Shown here piece after piece: positions 1-6,416 of a stretch of 6,646 nucleotides of DNA. The notes under the pieces are model-generated. The model worked only from the letters and a program-made list of their open reading frames with translations, searched no databases and was not told where the DNA came from. The stretch is from NCBI GenBank assembly GCA_012961565.1, contig DTZC01000051.1:1-6646 (forward strand), read 5' to 3'. Origin of the DNA: Dehalococcoidia bacterium. Lineage in GTDB: Bacteria; Chloroflexota; Dehalococcoidia; GIF9; UBA5629. Each line of letters starts with the position of its first letter. The first letter of the stretch is position 1. Made by a program: the position numbers and the translations under genes.

Positions 1-546
1 CCCGGCACCTTTGGCGACACCTCCAAGAACGAATGTGCCCAGTTCAGTTTCAACATGCAGGGCTACCTCTTTGGCAAAAGTGTCAGTGGTCATTATTGCT
101 CTGGCTAGTTCATGCCCGCCTTCTTTGGTGAGAGTAACCTTGTCTATTCCAGTCCGGACTCTATCCATAGGTAGCAGCATACCAATAACTCCAGTGCTGG
201 CAACCAGCACGTTTTCCGATGCTATGCCAAGTTTGTCAGCGACCGCTCTAGCCATCTCATCAGCATCGGCAATTCCTTGTTCGCCGGTGCAAGCATTAGC
301 ATAGCCTGAATTGACTACAATTGCCTGAGCACGCTTGCTTCGCAGGTGTTTTTGGCTGAGCACCACCGGAGCTGCTTTGATGGCATTGGTGGTAAACATA
401 CCGGCAGCAGTACAGGGCACCTCAGAGTAGAGGATGGCTAAGTCGAGCCTGTCAGGGCTCCTGATACCAGATTGAACTGCTCCTGCCACAAAGCCAAAAG
501 GCGAGGTAACAGTACCCGAAGTAATAGTTGTGAACTCAGCCCTCAT
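1..546 (-). CDS. argJ: Bifunctional glutamate N-acetyltransferase / ornithine acetyltransferase ArgJ, N-terminal part (cut by window edge)
   Basis: ArgJ moves the acetyl group from N-acetylornithine to glutamate in the cyclic arginine pathway; some members also use acetyl-CoA. I translated the minus strand directly: 182 codons remain open to base 1. The reading shows the family landmarks in order: SPFGF near residues 15-19, NSGYANACTG at 79-88, the oxyanion-hole STGVIG at 117-122, TTDT at 153-156 and KGAG at 179-182. In the family, KGxGM lies just before the Ala-Thr bond that is cut autocatalytically, so the window holds nearly all of the alpha chain and none of the beta chain. The ATG at 544-546 directly follows an in-frame TAA, so no longer start exists. 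There is no clear Shine-Dalgarno sequence in front of it. The upstream neighbour is the DUF169 gene, 44 bases away, rather than the argC often found next to argJ. Family identity is secure; whether it is mono- or bifunctional cannot be told. Confidence 0.95.
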   Translation of the reverse strand, partial: MRAEFTTITSGTVTSPFGFVAGAVQSGIRSPDRLDLAILYSEVPCTAAGMFTTNAIKAAPVVLSQKHLRSKRAQAIVVNSGYANACTGEQGIADADEMARAVADKLGIASENVLVASTGVIGMLLPMDRVRTGIDKVTLTKEGGHELARAIMTTDTFAKEVALHVETELGTFVLGGVAKGAG

Positions 547-590
547 TTACAAGAGCATTATGATAGCACTTTTAGCGGCATATCTCTAGT

Positions 591-1367
591 TCACCCGCTT
601 TGCTGCAGGTAGTTCATCAGCTCGGCAAAAGGCGGTGGGAACTGTGCCTGATACATCAGAAAAGAAGGTACGGGATACCTCATGCCGGCTTTGTGAGTTG
701 CCTCGAGTCCCTCAATAAGCGCTTCAATTTTGCTCACGGGTGCCGAAAAAGCTACCTCATGGTCGTCAGTCTGGGCGATCGCCCGGTCACCGCCACCGAT
801 TAGCAGTGCCTGACACTTCTCGGTTAGAATGGGGACGGTTATCTCCCCACCGCAGGCGAACCCGCCAGCAGTGCTGGTGACGATAGGCTCACCAGTGGAA
901 TAGACAACACTTTGTATCAATCTCGATATCTGAGCTGGATTCCCATAGACTATTATCACCTGGGGTTCGAATTCAGCTCTATGTAGTGGTGCCATAACCA
1001 CGTGGCTGTATTTGCCGTATTCAAGACGTGGCAGATTCCGATTCATTTTGGCTCGCAATTCCTGGCTTTTCAGCCAGAAGGGCACGTTAAAAGTACCGTC
1101 CAGAAATTTCTCTTTGGCGGGTAACAATCCCAATCCTATAGCGCCTGGCGGGCAGAGCATATCCTCTTTACCCATAGCCATAAGCCAACCCAAGCGTCGG
1201 GCGAGAGCTATACCCTGGCACACCGCCATAGTGATGCCGAAGTCCCGCTTGGGCATTCTAGCTTTCTCGGGGACCTCATCTGCCGAGCTAGCCATTTTTA
1301 CCGCTACCGGGAATGTCCCGGGACGGATGTAGGTGTTTAAGGCTTCGTTGATTTTTTGAAGTTCCAT
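591..1367 (-). CDS. DUF169 family protein (COG2043-like), function unknown
   Basis: A complete 258-residue soluble protein with no signal peptide or membrane segment. I assign it to the DUF169 family from its overall pattern: VCQGIALARRLGW around 49-61, DMLCPPGAIGLGL around 69-81, GGFACGGEI around 168-176 and a glycine-rich LIGGGDR around 189-195. Cysteines at 50, 72 and 172 sit inside these glycine-rich blocks, with another at 185. They could bind a metal or cofactor, but that is inference. The family is common in anaerobic bacteria and archaea and has no established biochemical role that I know of. The ATG start is well supported by GGGAGG seven bases upstream. It lies between the membrane-protein gene (80 bases between that gene's coding end region and the ATG) and argJ, all on the same strand. 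Family assignment is from memory of motifs rather than a search. Confidence 0.85.
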   Translation of the reverse strand: MELQKINEALNTYIRPGTFPVAVKMASSADEVPEKARMPKRDFGITMAVCQGIALARRLGWLMAMGKEDMLCPPGAIGLGLLPAKEKFLDGTFNVPFWLKSQELRAKMNRNLPRLEYGKYSHVVMAPLHRAEFEPQVIIVYGNPAQISRLIQSVVYSTGEPIVTSTAGGFACGGEITVPILTEKCQALLIGGGDRAIAQTDDHEVAFSAPVSKIEALIEGLEATHKAGMRYPVPSFLMYQAQFPPPFAELMNYLQQSG

Positions 1368-1374
1368 GATTGTA

Positions 1375-1380
1375 CCTCCC
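1375..1380 (-). promoter_or_regulatory. Strong Shine-Dalgarno sequence of the DUF169 gene
   Basis: On the minus strand the bases read GGGAGG, seven bases before the ATG at 1365-1367. It is the best ribosome binding site in the minus-strand block and fixes the DUF169 start. Its strength contrasts with the weak or absent sites before the membrane-protein gene and argJ, which suggests the DUF169 protein is translated independently. Confidence 0.8.
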
Positions 1381-1436
1381 TTTTTATTTTTATTAATCAG
1401 TGTCTCTCATTTCAAGTACAGATTTCTTCGAGTGCG

Positions 1437-1451
1437 TTGATTTTTAATCAA
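1437..1451. repeat. Short perfect AT-rich inverted repeat at the 3' end of the membrane-protein gene
   Basis: TTGATT (1437-1442) and AATCAA (1446-1451) are perfect inverted copies separated by TTT. The repeat overlaps the TGA stop of the membrane-protein gene (1448-1450) and lies about 70 bases before the DUF169 start. It could be a small operator or simply chance in AT-rich sequence. With six mostly A-T pairs it is too weak to be an intrinsic terminator. Confidence 0.35.
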
Positions 1452-2359
1452 TATTTAGGGCTTGTCGCTGACGGTCTGAATTGCAGTGAAATCAGGACCA
1501 GCACTATTCCCTCGCTTAAGAACGCAATGCCGTAGCTTCGTGCAGGAGCAATAAGGTCTCTGGCTAATTGAGGTACTTTTGTCTGAAGTTCGAACAGACC
1601 GCCCGATTCACCAGCAAGGCAACCGATGGCTTTAGCAACTAGCACATCGAGTAGTGAGCCCAAAATGCAGACTATGCCCACTATGATGAATATTATTCCC
1701 GTATCCCGTGTGACTGGCTTTGGCTGCCACCAATGCACCAGCGCTATAAATAGTAGCAGTAGCACAGCCAGACCAATCAGAGCTTTGTAGGCGATGCTAA
1801 TGTAGTAGATCACCTGCTTGAGATGTTGAAGCTGTGCTATCGTCTGTTGTCCCAGGATGGCATCGAGGGTAAGGCTGGCTGGTATGGCTTTGTCGATTTC
1901 CGTGTATATCTGTGACAGGAAGGCTTCTATCTGGCTTTGCGAAGCTCCTTCCAATCCAGAGAGCGGTGATTGCAGCACAATCTCCCGCACAGTCTCTTTG
2001 ACAATAGAGCGCACTGGTTGCAACGAAATAGTTATGTCCAGTTCCTGGTCACTGTGAAGGTGAGCATAAGTACCGCGGATGATAATATCGGCTTGTTCTT
2101 CAAGCCATGGCTTGAGCTTGTCAAACATCTGGTTCAGAATGTTAGTGCTGATGAACTGTTGGACGAACTCCTGCTCCAGCAGCTGTGCTTTTGCCTGCTC
2201 AACCACTGTGGAGTAGACGTCTAGTTTATCAAGCTCGGCGATGACAAAATCGGCATTGAGGATGGTCTGGTCTAGCGTGATTATGCTGCCTAAAAGGACC
2301 AGGACGGTGAGCAAAAAGAAGCACAAAATGACTGAAAGACAGCCTCTGGCAACGCCCAT
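1448..2359 (-). CDS. Four-helix integral membrane protein with a large extracytoplasmic domain, function unknown
   Basis: A 303-residue protein I do not recognise. Hydrophobic stretches at about residues 7-29, 186-209, 221-243 and 276-293 look like transmembrane helices. Positive charges (R5; the K/R in the 211-219 loop; the RPSATSPKY tail) predict both ends in the cytoplasm. That places residues of about 30-185 outside the membrane. This segment is rich in Glu, Gln, Leu and Ile with heptad-like stretches and is probably alpha-helical. It has no cysteine and no enzyme motif I can see. The short outer loop 244-275 holds the only extracytoplasmic cysteine (about 247). The ATG follows the mutS TAG stop after a single base, with no clear Shine-Dalgarno sequence, so translation probably depends on ribosomes finishing mutS. 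The arrangement indicates co-expression, not a role in repair. A sensor, transport accessory or envelope protein are all possible. Confidence 0.8.
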   Translation of the reverse strand: MGVARGCLSVILCFFLLTVLVLLGSIITLDQTILNADFVIAELDKLDVYSTVVEQAKAQLLEQEFVQQFISTNILNQMFDKLKPWLEEQADIIIRGTYAHLHSDQELDITISLQPVRSIVKETVREIVLQSPLSGLEGASQSQIEAFLSQIYTEIDKAIPASLTLDAILGQQTIAQLQHLKQVIYYISIAYKALIGLAVLLLLFIALVHWWQPKPVTRDTGIIFIIVGIVCILGSLLDVLVAKAIGCLAGESGGLFELQTKVPQLARDLIAPARSYGIAFLSEGIVLVLISLQFRPSATSPKY

Positions 2360-2360
2360 G

Positions 2361-4934
2361 CTACATACTCGATTCTTGCGCTTTCCTTTTCAATTCGTAC
2401 AGCTTGGTTATGGCTTCAAGCGGGCTCATGGAGTCTATATCGAGCTGAGCGATTTCCTCTATAAGCGGTGACCTTCCCCCGAACAAGGGTAGCTGCTGCT
2501 CGAATTCTTTGGCGGCTCGCATAACCTTGCGCTGTTTTTGGTGAGACTGGTTGTTTTCCAACCGTGCCAGAATCTGCTGAGCTCGATGTATTACCGGTGC
2601 TGGAAGCCCTGCCAGTTGTGCTACGTGGATGCCATAGCTTTTATCGGCACCGCCTGGCACGACTTTCCGCAGGAAAATAACCTTTCCTTCCTCTTCAGTC
2701 ACTGCCACGTTGAAGTTTTTCGCCCGGGGTAGGAAGCTGGCTAGCTCCACAAGTTCATGATAATGGGTGGCGAACAACGTCTTTGACCTTAGCCTGGGGT
2801 GATTGTGGATGAATTCAGCAACTGCCCAAGCGATGGAAAGCCCATCGTAAGTACTTGTTCCTCGCCCGATTTCATCCAAGATAATCAGTGACCTGGGAGT
2901 GGCATTGTTGAGAATGTTAGCCGCCTCTATCATCTCCACCATGAACGTGGACTGACCGGCAGCTATATCTTCCTGTGCCCCCGTTCTGGTGAAGATGCGG
3001 TCGACGATGCCGATAGTGGCTGAATCTGCTGGAACAAAGCTACCGATTTGTGCCAGGAGCACAATTAGTGCTACCTGCTTTAGATAGGTAGACTTCCCTG
3101 ACATGTTGGGACCGGTGAGAACTATGAGTTGGTTATCCTGGCTGCACAAGTAGGTGTCATTGGGGATGAAGTTGTTGTTCTGACTTCTCTCAACGACAGG
3201 ATGGCGTCCGTTGCTGATGGATATAACATCATCGTCACTCAGCTCCGGTCTCACGTACCCGTATCTGACTGCGGCTTCGGCAAGGCTGCAAAACACGTCT
3301 ATCTCTGCCAGCGCCTTTGCTGATGATAGAATCCGGTCACTATCATTACTAACCTGCTGGCAGACCTGCCGAAAGATGGCTGTTTCAAGCTCAGCTATCC
3401 TATCTTGAGCATTTAGGATTATTGATTCATATTCTTTGAGTTCAGGTGTGAAGAACCGTTCTGCTCCGACTAAAGTCTGTTTGCGGATATAGTGTTTGGG
3501 TACTAGGCTGAGGTTCGCCTTAGACACCTCTATGTAGTAGCCGAAGACCCGGTTGTAACCTACCTTTAGTGACTTGATTCCAGTGTGCTCTCGTTCCTGT
3601 CGTTCTAGGTTTGCCAGATAATTTTTGGCATCGGCTGCTGCCTGTCGAACGCTGTCCAGTTCCTGAGAGAAGTCATCTCTTATCACTCCGCCCTGCTCGA
3701 AATTAGGACTGGGCTCATCAGCAATTGCCTGCTTGATTAAGTCCACAACGCTAGGACATAGCTTCAATTGAGTGCTGAGCCAGCTTGGAAAGTCTCCGTT
3801 TCCTTCTATTTCCATTTTCACCTCTTCCAGCCTTTCTAGGCTAGAACGCAGAGCTATCAAATCTCTGGGTAATGCCATTCCGCTCCTTATCCTGTTGACC
3901 AGTCGCTCCAAATCGGCAATATCTGCCAATAGCGACATAGTTTTCTGTCTGACCAGAGTATTATTGTAGAGCCAGGCCACAGCTTCTTGGCGAGCAGCTA
4001 ACTGGTCTATATCAAGCAGTGGTTGCCCCAGCCATTTCTTGAGGAGTCTGCCGCCCATTGCCGTTGTAGTCAAATCGATTACGGAAAGAAGAGAGCCGGA
4101 GGTAGCCCCCCAACGGGCAGTGGTGAAAATCTCGAGATTGCGTTTTGTCTGAGCATCAAGCACCATGAAAGTTTGAGTTGAATAGGTTGTCAGGCGGTCT
4201 ATCTGCCCTAGCGCTGTTTTCTGATTTTCCTTAAGGTAATGGAGGATTGCAGCAGCACTCCTGATGGCCAGAGGCAAATGTGCGCAGCCATATCCCTCGA
4301 GAGAAGATACGGCGAAGTGGTCAGCTAACGCTTGTTCCGCAGTTTCCAAGTCAAACCAGTAATCATCGAGGCGGGTTATGGAGCTTCGTGGCAATGTCAG
4401 GCTCTCAGGGTTGAGACTCTGGGGCAAAAGGAGCTCAGCAGGATGAAGACGTTCCAGTTCATCAGAGACCTGACCGCTAACAAGCTGGGTGGTGGCAAAC
4501 TCGCCGGTGGTGATGTCCACGTAAGAGATACCTGCCTCTCCATTCTCCACGAGCAAGCTGACCAGGTAGTTGTTGCTCTTATCACAGAGCAGCCCAGGCT
4601 CAACCACTGTTCCTGGCGTTATGACACGGATGACATCACGTTCTACCAGTCCTCTCCCCGGCGGACTCATCTGTTCGCAGATAGCCACTTTATAGCCCTT
4701 GTTGATGAGTCTGGCCAGATAATTGTCCAAGGCATGATGGGGAATCCCTGCCATCGGCACCCGCTGCCCTTTGCCCATTTCCCGTGAGGTGAGAGTTATT
4801 TCTAATTCCCGTGCTGTAGTCTTAGCGTCGTCATCGAAGGTCTCATAGAAGTCACCGAGTCGGAAAAAGACTATGGCTTCGGGATAGCGCTGCTTGATTT
4901 TAAGATATTGCCGCCTCAGAGGAGTTATTGGCAT
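2361..4934 (-). CDS. mutS: DNA mismatch repair protein MutS
   Basis: MutS binds mispaired or looped bases in the cytoplasm as a clamp-like dimer and uses ATP to start mismatch repair. Read from the ATG at 4932-4934 it has 857 residues, close to the E. coli length of 853. The mismatch-wedge motif GDFYETF lies at 27-33, with the stacking Phe 29 and Glu 31. The ATPase carries Walker A GPNMSGKST at 608-616, the Q/signature region TRTGAQEDIAAGQSTF at 649-664, Walker B LIILDEIG at 683-690 and the FATHYHEL switch near 721-728. QLPLF at 814-818 matches a beta-clamp-binding motif, and SPLEAITKLYELKRK near the end fits the C-terminal dimer/tetramer helices. The full domain set and wedge motif rule out MutS2. 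The frame stays open to a TTG at 5015, but those 27 extra residues are not MutS-like. GGGG five bases, and AGGAG eleven bases, before the ATG are possible ribosome sites. No mutL is present in the window. Confidence 0.97.
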   Translation of the reverse strand: MPITPLRRQYLKIKQRYPEAIVFFRLGDFYETFDDDAKTTARELEITLTSREMGKGQRVPMAGIPHHALDNYLARLINKGYKVAICEQMSPPGRGLVERDVIRVITPGTVVEPGLLCDKSNNYLVSLLVENGEAGISYVDITTGEFATTQLVSGQVSDELERLHPAELLLPQSLNPESLTLPRSSITRLDDYWFDLETAEQALADHFAVSSLEGYGCAHLPLAIRSAAAILHYLKENQKTALGQIDRLTTYSTQTFMVLDAQTKRNLEIFTTARWGATSGSLLSVIDLTTTAMGGRLLKKWLGQPLLDIDQLAARQEAVAWLYNNTLVRQKTMSLLADIADLERLVNRIRSGMALPRDLIALRSSLERLEEVKMEIEGNGDFPSWLSTQLKLCPSVVDLIKQAIADEPSPNFEQGGVIRDDFSQELDSVRQAAADAKNYLANLERQEREHTGIKSLKVGYNRVFGYYIEVSKANLSLVPKHYIRKQTLVGAERFFTPELKEYESIILNAQDRIAELETAIFRQVCQQVSNDSDRILSSAKALAEIDVFCSLAEAAVRYGYVRPELSDDDVISISNGRHPVVERSQNNNFIPNDTYLCSQDNQLIVLTGPNMSGKSTYLKQVALIVLLAQIGSFVPADSATIGIVDRIFTRTGAQEDIAAGQSTFMVEMIEAANILNNATPRSLIILDEIGRGTSTYDGLSIAWAVAEFIHNHPRLRSKTLFATHYHELVELASFLPRAKNFNVAVTEEEGKVIFLRKVVPGGADKSYGIHVAQLAGLPAPVIHRAQQILARLENNQSHQKQRKVMRAAKEFEQQLPLFGGRSPLIEEIAQLDIDSMSPLEAITKLYELKRKAQESSM

Positions 4935-4950
4935 ATTGTCCCCGTCTCCT

Positions 4951-4978
4951 ATTGTACTACTTCCTAAACTGGGGGCAA
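4951..4978 (-). promoter_or_regulatory. Candidate promoter for mutS and the minus-strand genes
   Basis: On the minus strand TTGCCC (4973-4978, four of six matches to the -35 consensus) is followed after 16 bases by TACAAT (4951-4956, five of six matches to the -10 consensus). It is the only good sigma-70-like pair I found close to mutS. Against it, transcription would start about ten bases before the ATG and would leave the AGGAG at 4946-4950 out of the message, so the leader would be very short. Confidence 0.3.
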
Positions 4979-4999
4979 AGGTATGCTCGTGGGGTCCAG

Positions 5000-5233
5000 A
5001 TGGCTGCGGTTGCAAAATGTGGATTGTGGGATGGGTTCAGAGATGACAGCCTGTTTCTGTATGAGCAGCTCAGCCAGATTGTTGGTTTCTTATCGGTTGA
5101 CCCTGACCTTGAACTTTTTGCTCAGGCTCTTGACCTGGAAAGGGTGTGTAGCTTACTATTGTGGCTGTACTGCCCGTGTTGTGTCTTGCCCTTGCATATT
5201 GGGTATTTCACAACAGGAGGAGCACTACCGTGA
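5000..5233 (+). CDS. Possible small overlapping gene upstream of the HD-GYP gene (doubtful)
   Basis: An ATG at 5000, with GTGGGG ending five bases earlier, opens a 77-codon frame. Its TGA at 5231-5233 overlaps the GTG start of the HD-GYP gene as GTGA, a common layout for coupled genes. The first 50 residues have a believable composition, including LYEQLSQIVGFL and LELFAQALDLERV. The rest turns hydrophobic and cysteine-rich. I recognise no family. It may be a real small protein, the remains of an N-terminal region lost by frameshift, or a chance frame in the control region. The candidate promoter at 5130-5159 lies inside it, which argues against it as a leading cistron of that transcript. Confidence 0.2.
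   Translation: MAAVAKCGLWDGFRDDSLFLYEQLSQIVGFLSVDPDLELFAQALDLERVCSLLLWLYCPCCVLPLHIGYFTTGGALP
5130..5159 (+). promoter_or_regulatory. Candidate promoter of the HD-GYP gene
   Basis: TTGACC (5130-5135, five of six matches to the -35 consensus) is followed after 18 bases by TACTAT (5154-5159, four of six matches including the key A and T positions). Transcription would begin near 5166, giving a leader of about 64 bases that includes the AGGAGG site. That supports the GTG at 5230 as the start, since a start at 5161 would lie before the transcript. The -35 box overlaps the second copy of the TGACCTkGAA direct repeat, so a repressor could act there. Confidence 0.4.
5215..5220 (+). promoter_or_regulatory. 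Shine-Dalgarno sequence deciding the HD-GYP start
   Basis: A perfect AGGAGG ends nine bases before the GTG at 5230-5232. No comparable site precedes the in-frame GTG at 5161. The caveat is that in the longer reading the same bases encode Arg-Arg, so the match could be accidental. Confidence 0.65.
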
Positions 5234-6255
5234 AGCTAAAGGGATTGAAAAACGACTGGTTTAAAAGGGGTGATAACCTAGCTCAGGAAATTGTGGCAAC
5301 AATACGCGAGCCCCTGTTGGTACTGGACCGCGGTCTGAAGGTTCTTACTGCTAACCACTCTTTCTATGACACGTTCCGAACGACATCTGAAGAAACACTG
5401 GGGAGACATATCTATGAACTGGGCAATCGGCAGTGGGATATCGCGCCCTTGAGAAAACTGCTCGAGGACGTCCTTCGGCGGAAAAGCGAGTTTCATGATT
5501 TTGAGGTGGAGTGGGACTTCCCGGCGATTGGTCACAAGGTGATGCTGCTTAATGGTCGCCAAGTTCGCAGAGCAGATGGAGGATTAGCAGATATGATACT
5601 CCTCGCTATAGAGGACATTACTGAACGCAAGCGACTTGAAAGGGAGCGCCAACAGTACGTTGAGAAATTGCAAAGAATGGTAAATGAGGTCATTGATGCT
5701 ATGGTATTCATGATAGAGATGAGGGACCCCTATACAGCGGGTCATCAGAAACGGGTGGCTGAACTCGCCTGTGCCATAGCCCGAGAGCTAGATCTTTCTG
5801 AAGAAAAGATCGAGGCAATCCACTTTGCCAGCATTCTTCACGATATCGGCAAAATAGTGGTTCCGGTTGAGATTCTGAGCAAGCCGGGTAAGTTAGACGA
5901 GATCGAGATGGAACACATCAAGATTCATCCTCAGCATGGCTATGACATATTGAGAAAGATAGCACTACCTGAGCTAGTTTATCCTATCGTGCTCCAACAC
6001 CATGAAAGGATGAACGGTTCAGGTTACCCTAATGGGCTGTCGAATGGTGATATTATCTTGGAGGCTAGAATCCTGGCGGTGGCGGACGTGGTTGAGGCTA
6101 TGACTTCTCACCGTCCGTACCGACCGGCGCTGGGAATAGACAAGGCTCTGGAGGAAATTGAGCAGAAAAGGAACATCCTCTATGATGCCGACGTAGTTGA
6201 TGCCTGCCTGAAGCTTTTCACCCGGAAGAGCTTTAAGTTCCCAGTACCAGTTTGA
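5230..6255 (+). CDS. PAS domain-containing HD-GYP protein, probable cyclic-di-GMP phosphodiesterase
   Basis: HD-GYP proteins hydrolyse the second messenger cyclic-di-GMP with a metal-dependent HD core, lowering its level and so affecting surface attachment, motility and related behaviour. From the GTG at 5230 the protein has 341 residues. A PAS-like sensor domain lies at about 20-133, ending in the typical IEDITERKRLE; a charged coiled-coil linker at 132-160; the HD-GYP domain from about 155 to the end. Visible landmarks are RDPYTAGH ending in H172, HDIGK at 204-208, H233 and H236, HHERMNGSGYP at 257-267 and the late metal-binding Asp in ILAVADVVEAM (about 286). The usual HHExxDGxGYP has Asn where Asp is commonest, while the GYP itself is intact. 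The PAS ligand is unknown. The frame extends to a GTG at 5161, giving 364 residues and a hydrophobic N-terminal stretch; I prefer 5230 because of its AGGAGG and the promoter position. It diverges from mutS and has no partner regulator gene in the window. Confidence 0.92.
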   Translation: MKLKGLKNDWFKRGDNLAQEIVATIREPLLVLDRGLKVLTANHSFYDTFRTTSEETLGRHIYELGNRQWDIAPLRKLLEDVLRRKSEFHDFEVEWDFPAIGHKVMLLNGRQVRRADGGLADMILLAIEDITERKRLERERQQYVEKLQRMVNEVIDAMVFMIEMRDPYTAGHQKRVAELACAIARELDLSEEKIEAIHFASILHDIGKIVVPVEILSKPGKLDEIEMEHIKIHPQHGYDILRKIALPELVYPIVLQHHERMNGSGYPNGLSNGDIILEARILAVADVVEAMTSHRPYRPALGIDKALEEIEQKRNILYDADVVDACLKLFTRKSFKFPVPV

Positions 6256-6278
6256 CCCTGCTGTCATCATGACCTGTG

Positions 6279-6318
6279 AGTTAGCCTGGTCGACTGCGGG
6301 CAACCCCAGCAGCTAACT
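6279..6318. repeat. Imperfect hairpin in the convergent intergenic gap
   Basis: AGTTAGC (6279-6285) pairs with GCTAACT (6312-6318). Inside it, CTGCGGG (6294-6300) can pair with CCC and GCAG (6304-6306, 6309-6312) around a CAA loop and a CA bulge, an arrangement that uses GC of the outer stem. The structure starts 23 bases after the HD-GYP stop and lies between two convergent genes, so it could slow or end transcription or protect 3' ends. There is no T-run on either side, so it is not a canonical intrinsic terminator. The rest of the 6256-6416 gap shows nothing I can name. Confidence 0.4.
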
Positions 6319-6416
6319 ATGCATTGAATTCATTGACGGCCTATCTAGTTGTGAGTATTCTGCTGCTTGTGTTTCAAAGACGGCACATGGATGCCGGTTC
6401 TAGTATCTGCAAAAGT

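Larger units (their letters stand above)
4935..5229. other. Divergent intergenic region between mutS and the HD-GYP gene
   Basis: This 295-base stretch separates two divergently read genes and probably holds control sequences for both. It contains a candidate mutS promoter, a candidate plus-strand promoter, a near-identical direct repeat (TGACCTTGAA at 5104-5113, TGACCTGGAA at 5131-5140) and the Shine-Dalgarno sequence of the HD-GYP gene. A short plus-strand open frame at 5000-5233 crosses it. I see no tRNA, recognisable riboswitch or mobile-element end. Confidence 0.6.

Noticed and set aside
11..304. 97-codon plus-strand open frame at the left edge
   Set aside because: The opposite strand encodes clear ArgJ motifs through the whole stretch; the Ser/Ala/Pro-rich plus-strand product is a shadow.
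1387..1415. Possible DUF169 promoter on the minus strand: TTGAAA (1410-1415), 17 bases, TAAAAA (1387-1392)
   Set aside because: Transcription would begin at or within the GGGAGG ribosome site at 1375-1380, and the -10 match is poor in a T/A-rich run.
4332..4787. 151-codon plus-strand open frame inside mutS
   Set aside because: It is entirely antisense to a conserved part of mutS, has no ribosome site I can see and matches no family; it is a shadow of the real gene.
4935..5015. Longer MutS reading beginning at a TTG at 5015 (27 extra residues)
   Set aside because: The extra residues have no MutS character, the start is a rare TTG, and the ATG at 4934 gives the usual family length. The extension would also run through the best candidate promoter.
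6381..6396. Small hairpin CGGCA/TGCCG downstream of the HMG-CoA-lyase stop as a terminator
   Set aside because: Only five pairs with a six-base loop and no real T-run after it on the minus strand (it reads TCTTTG), so it is too weak to call.
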